Assembly (NCBI RefSeq): GCF_021379005.1
Contig: NZ_CP075171.1
Coordinates: 4,526,001 to 4,590,000, forward strand
Direction of reading: 5' to 3'
DNA length: 64,000 nt
DNA from: Leptodesmis sichuanensis A121
GTDB lineage: Bacteria > Cyanobacteriota > Cyanobacteriia > Leptolyngbyales > Leptolyngbyaceae
Below are positions 25,834-34,955 of the stretch, in pieces (the stretch's first letter is position 1; each line of letters starts with the position of its first letter). Position numbers and translations under genes: made by a program. The notes below the pieces were generated by a model. The model worked only from the letters and a program-made list of their open reading frames with translations, did no database searches and was not told where the DNA came from.

Positions 25834-28575
25834 ATGTCAGCAATGAATACTGATCCGATCGCTTCCAGGGATGGCGAGTCTAATGGCAACCAACCGTTCA
25901 GTCCCGTTATCCCCGTAGCTAACTCCCAGCCGCAAAAGTTGTCCTTGCCGCACTCTCAGGAGCGGTATGAAATTCTGGTGCGCTCGATCGCAGGAATTTT
26001 TTGGGAAGCGGATGTCAAAACCTTGCAGTTTACATTTGTTAGTGAACGAGCCGAACAACTTCTGGGGTATCCCCTCCATCAATGGCTGGAGGCCGATTTT
26101 TGGATTAACCATATCTATCCGCCCGATCGCGATCAAGCCGTCAATGCCTGTCTCATGGCCACCCAGCAGCGGCAAAATCACGAACTGGAATACCGGATGG
26201 TGACGGCGGATGGTCGTCTGATCTGGTTGAAAGATTTGGTAACCGTGGTGGAAGAAGCGGAACAACCTATTTTACTGCGGGGCATAATGGTGGATGTGAC
26301 TCGCGAAAAGCAGCGAGAAGAGACTTTACAGGCTCAGCAAGTCCAGTTGGATCTGGCGCTTGAAGTGGCTCAAATTACAATCTGGACTCTGGATTTGAAG
26401 ACCAATGTGATTACTTGCTCAAATCATTCGGATGCATTATCTGGCTTGCCTGCCTCGGTGCTGGGGTACTCCACTTTTCAAGAGGTTTTAGACCATGTGT
26501 ACCCGGAGGATAGAGAGTTGTTGCGTCAGGCCATGGCGCGCTCGCTACAAAACCGTAATGACTATGACGTGGAGTTTCGCATCTTCTGGCCGGATGGCAG
26601 CCTGCACTGGGTGAGCAGCCGGGGACGAGTCTTCTGTGATAGTGGGGGACAACCGATCCAGATGGTGGGGGTTGCAATGGATGTCACCCAGCGACGGCAA
26701 TTGGAACAACAGCACCTGGAACGGGAAGCCTTAATGGCCGCGATCGTTCAGAATATTCGTCAATCTCTGGACTTCAAACATATTTTGAACACAACGGTTT
26801 CTGAAGTCCGGCGATTTTTGCAAACTGATCGAGTACTCATTTTCCGGTTTCGCACCAATGGAAACAGCGGAGTTGTCACAGCAGAGTCTGTTGCCCAGGG
26901 GTGGAGGTCGATCGCGGGAGAAATCTTTCAGGATCCCTGTTTTGCCAGGAACTTTGCCCGGTTGTATGAACAGGGCCGCATACGATCGCTGAGCAATTTG
27001 CAAGCTGAGAACCTGCCTGAGTGCTACCTCAAGATGCTGCAATCCCTGCAAGTCCAGGCAATGCTGATTGTACCTATTCACGAAAAAGGGGAGTTGTGGG
27101 GATTGTTGATTGCCCATCACTGTCAGGAGCCTCGCTCATGGCAACCCTTTGAAATCGATCTGTTGAAACAATTGGCGGTGCAGGTAGGAATCGCGATCGA
27201 GCAATCGGAACTGTATCAACAGGTGCAGCGGCTGAATGCCGACCTGGAACGGCAGGTGCATATTCGGACGGCTGAGCTACAACTGGCTTCCGAATTTGAA
27301 GCCACGCTGAAGCGAATTACCGATCGAGTGCGAGACAGTCTGGATGAAGATCAAATTCTCCAGACAGCAGTGCAAGAACTGGCCATGGCTCTGGGAGTCA
27401 CCAGTTGCAATGCGGCTCTCTATGATTTGGAGCAGCGCACCTCAAAAGTTTCCTATGAGTACACGGATTCTCGTGTGGCCTTGCAGGGGCGAGTGGTGCA
27501 AATGGATAACTTTCCAGAAGGCTACCAGCAGTTATTGCAGGGGCAGTATTTCCAATTTTGCTCCTTAACACCGAACCCACTGCGCGGCTATGTGGCGATG
27601 TTGGCTTGCCCGATTCTGGATAACGAGGTGGTCATGGGCGACCTGTGGCTGGTGAGCCATAAGTATCGGGCGTTCAATCAGCAGGATATTGGGTTGGTGC
27701 AGCAAGTCGCCAATCAGTGCGCGATCGCCATCCGTCAGGCCAGACTCTACCAGAAGGCGCAGGCTCAGGTGGAAGTTTTAGCCGAGCTGAATCGCTTGAA
27801 AGATGATTTTCTCAGTACCGTCTCTCATGAACTGCGGACTCCTATGTCTAACATCAAGCTGGCGACTCAGATGTTAGAAACCATTCTGTTCCGCAACGCT
27901 GGGCAGATGTCCCCATCCCAGGACCATTTGAATTCTCAAGATGCGGCCTTAATCTTGCCTGCTGCGGCCTTTTCAAAAGCAGTCAAGTATTTTCAAATTT
28001 TGAAAGATGAATGCCAGCGAGAGATTTCTTTAATTAACGATCTCCTGGATTTGTCTCGTCTGGAAACGGGCAGCGATGTTCCGGTTTTGCAAGCGATCGA
28101 CCTGGCATCCTGGTTACGTCAGAGGATCGACCCCTTCCTGGAACGCGCTCGCAGTCAGGAGCAAACCTTACAAATATCGATTCCGTCCAACCTGCCAGTC
28201 TTCGCGACAGATCCCTCCCATCTCGATCGCATTGTCACCGAACTCTTGAACAATGCCTGTAAATATACGCCAGCGGGTGAAACGATCGCGGTGACGGTAC
28301 AAATTGTTGAGAGTGCTGACGTGCGATCGCAGGTGCTACAGATGTATGTTTGTAACTCTGGTGTTGAAATCTCCGGTGAGGAGTTAAATCGCATTTTTGA
28401 TAAGTTCTATCGCATTCCCAATAACGATCCCTGGAAACATGGAGGAACTGGATTAGGTCTGGCTTTGGTGAAAAAATTGGTGGAGTCCTTGGGAGGCACG
28501 ATTCAAGTCGATAGTGCCGATCGGCAGACCCGCTTTGTCGTTGAACTACCCTCCCTGGGAGTAGAATGCGACTGA
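25834..28575 (+). CDS. PAS-PAS-GAF-GAF sensor histidine kinase, candidate cyanobacteriochrome
   Basis: A 913-residue soluble hybrid-sensor kinase without a receiver domain. In order: PAS/PAC about 45-165, PAS/PAC about 175-295, GAF1 about 305-465, GAF2 about 490-640, HisKA with SHELRTPMSN (His665), and HATPase_c with the N box NNACKYT (about 806) and the G box GGTGLGLAL (about 870). GAF1 has features of bilin-binding GAFs: DPCF at 367-370, then ECY with Cys397 exactly 28 residues after Cys369, and LWGLLIAHHCQEPRSW. DXCF-type cyanobacteriochromes have the same 28-residue spacing between their two cysteines. The usual His after the canonical Cys is Tyr here. GAF2 lacks these features. The gene begins 132 bp after cupB on the same strand; no response regulator lies nearby. 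Confidence 0.88.
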   Translation: MSAMNTDPIASRDGESNGNQPFSPVIPVANSQPQKLSLPHSQERYEILVRSIAGIFWEADVKTLQFTFVSERAEQLLGYPLHQWLEADFWINHIYPPDRDQAVNACLMATQQRQNHELEYRMVTADGRLIWLKDLVTVVEEAEQPILLRGIMVDVTREKQREETLQAQQVQLDLALEVAQITIWTLDLKTNVITCSNHSDALSGLPASVLGYSTFQEVLDHVYPEDRELLRQAMARSLQNRNDYDVEFRIFWPDGSLHWVSSRGRVFCDSGGQPIQMVGVAMDVTQRRQLEQQHLEREALMAAIVQNIRQSLDFKHILNTTVSEVRRFLQTDRVLIFRFRTNGNSGVVTAESVAQGWRSIAGEIFQDPCFARNFARLYEQGRIRSLSNLQAENLPECYLKMLQSLQVQAMLIVPIHEKGELWGLLIAHHCQEPRSWQPFEIDLLKQLAVQVGIAIEQSELYQQVQRLNADLERQVHIRTAELQLASEFEATLKRITDRVRDSLDEDQILQTAVQELAMALGVTSCNAALYDLEQRTSKVSYEYTDSRVALQGRVVQMDNFPEGYQQLLQGQYFQFCSLTPNPLRGYVAMLACPILDNEVVMGDLWLVSHKYRAFNQQDIGLVQQVANQCAIAIRQARLYQKAQAQVEVLAELNRLKDDFLSTVSHELRTPMSNIKLATQMLETILFRNAGQMSPSQDHLNSQDAALILPAAAFSKAVKYFQILKDECQREISLINDLLDLSRLETGSDVPVLQAIDLASWLRQRIDPFLERARSQEQTLQISIPSNLPVFATDPSHLDRIVTELLNNACKYTPAGETIAVTVQIVESADVRSQVLQMYVCNSGVEISGEELNRIFDKFYRIPNNDPWKHGGTGLGLALVKKLVESLGGTIQVDSADRQTRFVVELPSLGVECD

Positions 28576-28767
28576 GCATTTTCTGTAAATAAAAAATGGA
28601 GAAATGCAATGATAAGCCATTATGGATAAGGAACATTCACAATGTTTGTCTTGATCGCCCGGTTTAAACCCAGTTCACCGTGCCAATGGTCGTTCCCCAT
28701 CAGAGAAGCTACGGTTCTGGGCCTGGACAACGTTTAATTAGTCAGTAGGAATGTTTTTTTGAGTGTA

Positions 28768-29376
28768 ATGCAGTTAAATAGTCCACCGAGCCAACCCTCT
28801 GTGCCGTTAATTTTGGGTAGTCTGCCTGATCCGCCTATCCAGGATGAGACGTGCCCGCGTCGAGCCAGAATTGAGATTGACCTGATGTTACTGGCGATCG
28901 AAGCGCTGGAACTGGAAGGATCAGAGGCGATTTTGCAGACCGCGAAGCAGTTAGAGTTGGATGAAATTATTAAAGACCGGGTGACGCTCTGGCGGTTACG
29001 TAATACGAATCCTTTGCGGCGACATAATCAACGGCGAGCGTTGACCCTCGTGGAAGCCAAAGCACTGGTTGTCGTTGGATGTTACATGGCCCGTCGATTG
29101 ACTGTTTTGATTCGGCAACTGTTGCTGGCTTATCAACAACTCAGCGAAAAGCAGCTATCTGTAGAGCATCACTTTCGGCTCAACGACTACCTGGAGCGGT
29201 TTCGTGCCCATTTTCGATCGCGCATGAACCCCCGACGGGCGGCTGTTGCCGAGAATTATTCTGACGAAAAAATTAATCAACTGGCGCTGAATTTGCTGAC
29301 AGAACTCTTGTTCTGCACAGGCACTTACGGGATTCAGCGTTATTGGTTTAGCTTGTTTGACGGAGAGGCGGGATGA
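28768..29376 (+). CDS. DUF3038 family protein
   Basis: A 202-residue protein of a family typical of cyanobacteria, with no known activity. The ATG at 28768 is preferred to the TTG three codons earlier. It is mostly helical and charged (ARIEIDLMLLAIEALELEGSEAIL; AERF-like basic helices; DYLERFRAHFRSRMNPRRAA). No signal peptide or membrane helix is seen. It shares an ATGA overlap with the DUF4335 gene, so both are translationally coupled and probably act together. Family name is from recognition of the sequence pattern and the characteristic pairing. Confidence 0.8.
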   Translation: MQLNSPPSQPSVPLILGSLPDPPIQDETCPRRARIEIDLMLLAIEALELEGSEAILQTAKQLELDEIIKDRVTLWRLRNTNPLRRHNQRRALTLVEAKALVVVGCYMARRLTVLIRQLLLAYQQLSEKQLSVEHHFRLNDYLERFRAHFRSRMNPRRAAVAENYSDEKINQLALNLLTELLFCTGTYGIQRYWFSLFDGEAG

Positions 29377-30803
29377 CCATTCAACGACAGTACAGTTTAC
29401 CAAACTGCACCTTGACGATAGAGGGGTTGGGAGATGTAATTAGCCTCAGTCCCACGGAACCCCGGCCTCCAGTTTCGGTGTTAATTAACGCGGAGTGTCG
29501 TTTGGCAGGTCAAGAACAGCCTTTATCAGGAGGTCGAGAATTTTTGGACAGCCTGGTGAAAGCGGTCAGCCAGTATGTTCAAGGCTTACTAAGCGGTCTT
29601 CATGGTAATCGACTGGTACACGAGGAGAATCCGCTTGTACAACTTCATGCCATCAATAGTACGACCCATCGGTTAAGTGTACGTTCCCCAGGTTCCGGCG
29701 ATTCCCAAACCTCTAGAGACATTGATCTCAATACCGTACAGCTTTTTGATCTGATGGAAGCCATTGATCAACTGCTGGCCGATACGCAGACCCTGCCTGA
29801 CCTGACCCTGAATTTGAGGCCCCTGTCACGTCGGGAAATTGCTAAAGCTGAACCGATCGCCAAGCGGGTGGTGCCAGCAGCAATCGGGGTATCCAGTCTG
29901 GCGGCAGCCGCAGTGCTCCTTTCTCTACTGCCAGTACCGAAGGTCAATCCACCAAAGGATTTGTATCCAGTCCGTTCTACTGCAACTGCCACACCAGGAA
30001 CCAGCCCTTCCCCAGGAACCTCCCCGACTACGGAAGCTTCTCCTACAACCAGTCCTACAACCAGTCCTGCCAGTCCCAGCCCGACCACAGCCGCCAGTCC
30101 GAATGTGAAGCAACTGGAGGCAAATCTGACGACTGCTCCCGAAATTACGGATTCCGAGGAATTGGACAAACTGGGTCAGCAACTCCGTCAGCAGATTGAA
30201 GGAAGCTGGAAATCTGGGACTGCCTTGTCTCAGGATTTAATTTACCGGGTTGGAGTTAGTCAGAATGGCGATATCTTGGGCTATAAGCCAGTGAACTCTG
30301 CGGCCTTACAGAATGTGCAAAAAACCCCTCTGTTAAGTCTGCTCTCGCGACAGGGCGATCGCCCCACCACCGATCCCCTGGCCCAATTCAAAGTCTCGTT
30401 TACCAAGGCCGGCCGGGTAGAAGTAACTCCCTGGCGGCAGGCAACGACCTCTCCAGTCAGTGGGGTGACTGAAATCACGAGTGCTGCGGAGCTTGAAGAG
30501 ATTCTGCCCAAGCTGCAAGCGCAAATCAATGACAATTGGCCGGGGACTCCAACAGTGAATGATGAACTAATTTTCAAAGTTCGCGTTCATGCCGATGGTA
30601 CGGTGGTGGATTACAGCCCAGAAAATGATGCGGCAGCGCGAGCGGTAGAGGATACCCCCTTTGCTAAGTTAGGCAAGCCGATCGCTGATAACGGCACCAA
30701 TCCAGAGACCTCCCCGACTGAACCTGTCGCCCTGTTCAAAGTGGTCTTTAAGCCGCCTAGTGGAGCCACAGAAATCAGCCCCTGGCGCGGTTGGCCAAAT
30801 TGA
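29373..30803 (+). CDS. DUF4335 family membrane-anchored protein with duplicated C-terminal module
   Basis: A 476-residue protein. The N-terminal part (about 1-160) is the cyanobacterial DUF4335 region (QRQYSLPNCTLTIEGLGD at the start). One transmembrane helix lies near 170-192 (PAAIGVSSLAAAAVLLSLLP). A Pro/Thr/Ser-rich linker near 205-245 follows, with short DNA repeats. The remainder has two related modules of about 100 residues, each beginning ITxxxELxxL, continuing IYRV/IFKV and ending in PWR; these are an internal duplication. Topology would be a cytoplasmic N-domain with tandem domains on the other side, or a two-side linker. Coupled to DUF3038 by ATGA. Function unknown. Confidence 0.8.
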   Translation: MTIQRQYSLPNCTLTIEGLGDVISLSPTEPRPPVSVLINAECRLAGQEQPLSGGREFLDSLVKAVSQYVQGLLSGLHGNRLVHEENPLVQLHAINSTTHRLSVRSPGSGDSQTSRDIDLNTVQLFDLMEAIDQLLADTQTLPDLTLNLRPLSRREIAKAEPIAKRVVPAAIGVSSLAAAAVLLSLLPVPKVNPPKDLYPVRSTATATPGTSPSPGTSPTTEASPTTSPTTSPASPSPTTAASPNVKQLEANLTTAPEITDSEELDKLGQQLRQQIEGSWKSGTALSQDLIYRVGVSQNGDILGYKPVNSAALQNVQKTPLLSLLSRQGDRPTTDPLAQFKVSFTKAGRVEVTPWRQATTSPVSGVTEITSAAELEEILPKLQAQINDNWPGTPTVNDELIFKVRVHADGTVVDYSPENDAAARAVEDTPFAKLGKPIADNGTNPETSPTEPVALFKVVFKPPSGATEISPWRGWPN

Positions 30804-30810
30804 TGCCATG

Positions 30811-30825
30811 CTTGTCCAAGTCCAG
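30811..30825. repeat. Fragment of the 70-bp intergenic repeat (left arm)
   Basis: Fifteen bases identical to positions 46911-46925 of the full 70-bp element. The right arm is missing, so this looks like a relic. Chance identity over 15 bases at an intergenic site is unlikely but possible. Confidence 0.4.
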
Positions 30826-30877
30826 CGTCAACCGATTTAAACCACGATCGTTGCACATAACCCCACCGCCTTCAGCA

Positions 30878-30898
30878 CCTCCCCTTGGCAAGGGGAGG
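30878..30898. repeat. Palindromic dispersed repeat / bidirectional terminator
   Basis: Arms CCTCCCCTTG and CAAGGGGAGG are perfect complements around one central base, so the realistic hairpin has 9 bp and a 3-nt loop. It is followed by CTAGGAGGGGTC. The element lies between the convergent DUF4335 and rnc genes. Very similar palindromes are dispersed in many cyanobacterial genomes, so it is probably a mobile-type repeat that also works as a terminator. Confidence 0.65.
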
Positions 30899-30941
30899 CT
30901 AGGAGGGGTCACATTTGGACTGTTTTCAAATCAAATTGGCA

Positions 30942-31649
30942 TCACTTGCCGCAAGTGATTGAAAAGGCCACCTGAGCCGCTGCCTGTTCTGCTGCTTTAA
31001 TCGATCGCCCCTGCCCTACGCCCAGGCACTGGTTTTGTAACCATACCTCGGCGATAAAGCGGTGTTCTGCATCGGAACTGCTGGCTTCTCTCACTTTGTA
31101 CTCGGGCAGGCATTTATAGTGTGCTTGAGTCCACTCCTGCAAAGCGGCTTTGTAATTTTGACGCGCCGGATCCGTGAGAATTTCATCCACCAGTTGATGA
31201 AAGTGCGGATCTAGCCAGGGATGGATGAAGACCATGGAATGGGTGCTGAGGTATAAAGCGCCCAATAAAGCTTCAAAAGCTTCTGCCAGCCTTGATTCTT
31301 CTCCCAACTTGTCATTGATGGCACTGTTAGCGACCAGGAGATAGCGATCTAAGGTATATTCTCGAGCGATGCGGGCCAGGATACGATCGCTCACCAGCAC
31401 AGAGCGAATGGCTGAAAACTCGCCGACTGGCAAATGAGAAAAGTGTTGCATCAAAAATTCGGCCACGGCTAGCCGCACTACCGCATCGCCGACAAACTCA
31501 AGCTGTTCATAGTTTGCTTCCGGTGATACGGTGGGGTGGGTCAGAGCCAGGTCCAGCAGGTGCCACTTTACGGCAGACTGCTTTGGCAGAGACAGCTTTT
31601 CAATCAGCCGCTCTAATTGCTTTTGTCGTTGCGGATACTGTAGAGGCAT
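30942..31649 (-). CDS. rnc: Ribonuclease III
   Basis: A 235-residue double-strand-specific endoribonuclease for rRNA and mRNA processing. The catalytic RIIID domain spans about residues 10-150 with the signature QLEFVGDAVVRLAVAE (metal ligands Glu and Asp), followed by the second acidic cluster EAFEALLGALYLS. A double-stranded RNA-binding domain covers about 165-232, ending in AAEQAAAQVAFSI. It lies 21 bp downstream of an unrecognised gene on the same strand and is convergent with DUF4335. Confidence 0.94.
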   Translation of the reverse strand: MPLQYPQRQKQLERLIEKLSLPKQSAVKWHLLDLALTHPTVSPEANYEQLEFVGDAVVRLAVAEFLMQHFSHLPVGEFSAIRSVLVSDRILARIAREYTLDRYLLVANSAINDKLGEESRLAEAFEALLGALYLSTHSMVFIHPWLDPHFHQLVDEILTDPARQNYKAALQEWTQAHYKCLPEYKVREASSSDAEHRFIAEVWLQNQCLGVGQGRSIKAAEQAAAQVAFSITCGK

Positions 31650-31670
31650 TACTGCTAGCCTAGCAGTTCC

Positions 31671-32327
31671 TCAAGCAGAACAGGGTAAGGCAAGCGTAAA
31701 AGATTCCAAACCAGGCGGACGATGCACAGTAGCTTTGAAGGGAATCGTATGAAAAAGCTGACTCTCCAATCTGAGAATGCTGACATTCACATCATTGGCA
31801 AAAGTATCTAAGGAGACCGAAGTGGCAGAAGACTGGCTTCGGGATTGTACCATGGCGATCGTCTGGGGTAATACGCCAGCCAGTAAGCCCAGGACTTCGA
31901 TCGGAATGCGAGCTAGAATTCCACTGCCAAAAAATTCTTCAAATCCGGACAGTAACTTTTCTGTGCGCTGCAGTGGGTCAGAATAGGACACGATTTTATG
32001 TAGCCATCGCACCCACTGAATTCTTCTGCTGTAAGCTTTTTGCCGTTCTTCGTGGGTTTCTACAGGAATGATGTCAGGAGCGCCGATCGCCAGGATCAAG
32101 GTATAGCTCTGTTCCATTGTGCAGTTAATGGCTGCTCCTGGCCCTGCGAACTCGGCATAATGCTCTTTACAGAGGATCACCCCGCTCCGCTTTTGCTCCC
32201 CAACAACCAGTAAGCGATGGGCAGGGACACAGGTTTCTAAAGCTTGGACACTGGAACTGTGGGAAATACAGCTATTCACGGGCTTATCCTGCAATAGGCA
32301 AATAGCAGATTTGGAGGTAGGGATCAA
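31671..32327 (-). CDS. Unrecognised protein upstream of rnc
   Basis: Up to 218 residues from a TTG at 32327; a GTG at 32279 is an alternative. I do not recognise the family. The N-terminal half has VGEQKRSGVILCKEHYAEF and several cysteines; the middle is aromatic and basic (RRIQWVRWLHKIVSYSDP); then a hydrophobic helix (EVLGLLAGVLPQTIAMV) follows. No signal peptide. Coding character and the 21-bp spacing to rnc support a real gene in an operon with rnc. An inverted repeat (GATAACC/GGTTATC, 32353-32374) lies just upstream. Confidence 0.6.
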   Translation of the reverse strand: MIPTSKSAICLLQDKPVNSCISHSSSVQALETCVPAHRLLVVGEQKRSGVILCKEHYAEFAGPGAAINCTMEQSYTLILAIGAPDIIPVETHEERQKAYSRRIQWVRWLHKIVSYSDPLQRTEKLLSGFEEFFGSGILARIPIEVLGLLAGVLPQTIAMVQSRSQSSATSVSLDTFANDVNVSILRLESQLFHTIPFKATVHRPPGLESFTLALPCSA

Positions 32328-32352
32328 TCTACCGCCTGCTCACCATCCTAGC

Positions 32353-32374
32353 GATAACCCACAAATTGGTTATC
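32353..32374. promoter_or_regulatory. Inverted repeat before the gene upstream of rnc
   Basis: GATAACC (32353-32359) and GGTTATC (32368-32374), 7-bp perfect arms with an 8-nt spacer. It lies 26 bp upstream of the TTG start of the 31671-32327 gene and downstream of sucD. It may be an operator or a weak sucD terminator. No T-tract is seen. Confidence 0.35.
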
Positions 32375-32502
32375 CAGCGATCGCTAGCTTTGTTAAATCT
32401 ACATATAGGAAGGATGCACCTAAAAAATTTTGATAAATTCCCACACTCTCGTCCGGACACTATCAACTTTCCCTGGTATGGGGGAAATGGGAGAGCAGTA
32501 TT

Positions 32503-33414
32503 CTAAGCACTCGATCGCTTGGAAGGTAATCGGAGTGCTTTCTTCACCAGGGTTGGAATCTGGGAGGGATGGTGCGCAACTGGAATTTTGGCCCGTTCAA
32601 AGGCGGCCACTTTACTGGCAGCAGTTCCTATTTCAGTTCCCAACTCTGAAATTTGGGAGGCAATGATCGCCCCAGCATGACCAATGCGCCGCCCTTTAGG
32701 AGCCGTATGGCCGGCGACGTAAGCGATCACAGGTTTATCGATCGCCTCCGCAATGTAGTGAGCCGCGGCTTCCTCACTATCCCCACCAATTTCACCCACC
32801 AGTACAATCACTTCCGTTGCATCGTCCTCGTCCAGAATTTCCAGCCATTGAGGAAAAGAAGAACCGAGAATGGCATCACCGCCAATGCAAACGCCCATCG
32901 ACTGCCCTAATCCGGCTTGAGTCAGTTCCCAGGCAATCTCGTAGGTCAGGGTACCACTGCGACTAATCAGACCGACGGGGCCGGGAGTGTAGAATTCACT
33001 GGGATGAATTCCTAATAATATCTGTCCTGGAATAATAATACCGGGGCTATTTGGCCCGACGACCAGGGTTTCAGTCAACTCTGCTGTTTGCAATAACTTC
33101 ACCATATCCAGAGGGGGAATGCCCTCTACAATCAGCACAATTTGGTGGATTCCTGCCGCGATCGCCTCCAAGGCCGCATCCAGAGCCGCGTAGGGTTGGA
33201 CAAAAATAATTGACACATCAATATCGCCAACGCTGGCCACGGCCTCTTCCACTAGATCAAAAACAGGAATTCCATGCAGGCTCTTACCGCCACTCCCCGG
33301 ACTCACCCCAGCCACAATTTGGGTGCCATACGCCTGCATCAACGGGGTATACACGAAACCCAGGGGGGCAGCAATACCCTGTACCAGTACTTTGCTATGG
33401 GGTGTGAGGTTCAT
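32503..33414 (-). CDS. sucD: Succinyl-CoA ligase alpha subunit
   Basis: A 303-residue subunit carrying the CoA-binding and phosphohistidine sites of succinate-CoA ligase, which couples succinyl-CoA to succinate conversion to ATP or GTP formation. The ATG at 33414 (MNLTPHSKVLVQGI) gives the normal length; the longer frame upstream is unsupported. CoA-binding Rossmann part is N-terminal; IVEGIPPLDMVKLL, RSGTLTYEIAWELT and the active-site GHAGAIIA with its histidine are visible. The residue equivalent to Cys in the GPNCPG motif of E. coli is Ser here. It is 185 bp downstream of sucC, same strand. Confidence 0.92.
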   Translation of the reverse strand: MNLTPHSKVLVQGIAAPLGFVYTPLMQAYGTQIVAGVSPGSGGKSLHGIPVFDLVEEAVASVGDIDVSIIFVQPYAALDAALEAIAAGIHQIVLIVEGIPPLDMVKLLQTAELTETLVVGPNSPGIIIPGQILLGIHPSEFYTPGPVGLISRSGTLTYEIAWELTQAGLGQSMGVCIGGDAILGSSFPQWLEILDEDDATEVIVLVGEIGGDSEEAAAHYIAEAIDKPVIAYVAGHTAPKGRRIGHAGAIIASQISELGTEIGTAASKVAAFERAKIPVAHHPSQIPTLVKKALRLPSKRSSA

Positions 33415-33599
33415 GAGAATAACCAGCCAATAATTAAAGAGAGCGGAGATGTTAACGAGGCAGTAGGAGCAGACCAGGGGCGGCATCAAAGCTACCTCCT
33501 TCAGGATGACGAATTTGCCGTCGTCCTGCTGCAACCTGAGTGACAAATATAAATTTTTTATAAGAAATCAGACTGCATGGGGAAGTAGGTGAGGCTAGA

Positions 33600-34796
33600 T
33601 TAGGACGTTCGATTGGCCTTTGACAAGGCAACGGCCTGAGTAACCGTTTCATCCAAACTATCAATCAGGGGCAGGGAAACAGCGGCCAGCAGTTCTCTGG
33701 CGCGATCGCTTTGGGAACCCAGCAGGCGTACCACTAGAGCAGGCATCCGATTCGACTGGGCAATCAGGGTATCGGGGCGCAACTCTGATAGGGGGCGTAC
33801 TTTAGGAGCGCGTCGCTGCCAGTAGGCAGTAATGATGTCTGCAATCTCATCGCAGGGAACCAGATTACTGATCACATTGACCAGGATGACCCGCACCTGC
33901 TTATTTTGCCCCATCACTTCTAACCCCCTCTCCAGGCGCTGCTTGAGTAGGTCAGCGGAAGCATCCCATTGCGTTTCTCCACCGATATTCAGGAAGCTGG
34001 CGGGTTTGCCACCTGCCTGACCGACCAGATCAAGAATGGCCATCGTCAACCCTGCACCATTACAGACAATGCCGATCGTTCCTTCCGAGTCGATCGCGAC
34101 CGGAGTAGCTCCAGTCAAATCCGGCGGATTGCCACCCAATTTGCTGATCAAAGACACTAGATTGGGATGCCGACCTAAGGCATCATCATTGACACTGACT
34201 TTGCCATCCAGGGCCATAACTTTACCACTGGCACTTACCCCCAGAGGATTAATCTCAACTAAGTCCAGGTCATATTGGACGAACAGATGATACATTTTTT
34301 CAATCACGGAACTGACCGCTTCGATCAACGCGCCCCGTAGCCCCATCTTGACTGCCAGACGACGGGCGTAGTAAGGAGAAAATTCCTGATCGACAATGAT
34401 ATGCTGCATCTGGTCGATCGCGTCCTGGACATCAATTCCTCCCTGCTGAGATCCCAGTAATACAGGTCGCCGTACTGACCGATTCAGGGCGATCGCCAGA
34501 TAAAATTCTCGATCCGCATCGTACTTTGCCTCCGCCAGCAGCATTTTGGGATATTCCCCCATGATCGGCAGGTTAAAGATGGTTTGGGCTGCCGCGATCG
34601 CATCGATCGTATTTTCAGCAAACTTCACGCCGCCAACCCGTCCCCGTCCACCGATATACACCTGAGACTTCAGAACAACTGGATAGGGAATGGTTAACCC
34701 TTTTAGATCCTTAGGCCGATCAATGCGCTGGGAAGGCAACACTGGGATGCCCATCTCCCGAAACAATTCTTTTGCCTGATACTCTAGCAAGTCCAT
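33600..34796 (-). CDS. sucC: Succinyl-CoA ligase beta subunit
   Basis: A 398-residue ATP-grasp subunit that binds succinate and the nucleotide. It starts MDLLEYQAKELFREMGIPV, has VLKSQVYIGGRGRVGGVKFA in the nucleotide-binding lobe, DLDLVEINPLGVS (metal ligand Glu/Asn), and NGAGLTMAILDLVGQAGGKPASFLNIGG in the flavodoxin-like C-domain. It precedes sucD by 185 bp. Having both subunits supports a route between 2-oxoglutarate-derived succinyl-CoA and succinate in this organism. Confidence 0.94.
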   Translation of the reverse strand: MDLLEYQAKELFREMGIPVLPSQRIDRPKDLKGLTIPYPVVLKSQVYIGGRGRVGGVKFAENTIDAIAAAQTIFNLPIMGEYPKMLLAEAKYDADREFYLAIALNRSVRRPVLLGSQQGGIDVQDAIDQMQHIIVDQEFSPYYARRLAVKMGLRGALIEAVSSVIEKMYHLFVQYDLDLVEINPLGVSASGKVMALDGKVSVNDDALGRHPNLVSLISKLGGNPPDLTGATPVAIDSEGTIGIVCNGAGLTMAILDLVGQAGGKPASFLNIGGETQWDASADLLKQRLERGLEVMGQNKQVRVILVNVISNLVPCDEIADIITAYWQRRAPKVRPLSELRPDTLIAQSNRMPALVVRLLGSQSDRARELLAAVSLPLIDSLDETVTQAVALSKANRTS

Positions 34797-34955
34797 GATA
34801 GTCCCCTGTGAGATGTATATGCTAACGGTTGTTCTAGTTAATATGCAAATGCTCCCCCAGCAGATGTCGCTTACTCATCACCGGGATACAGTTCTAAGTA
34901 AGCGCTTCGTTTATCATGCAATAAACTGATTGACCTTCAATTGATTAAATTAACC

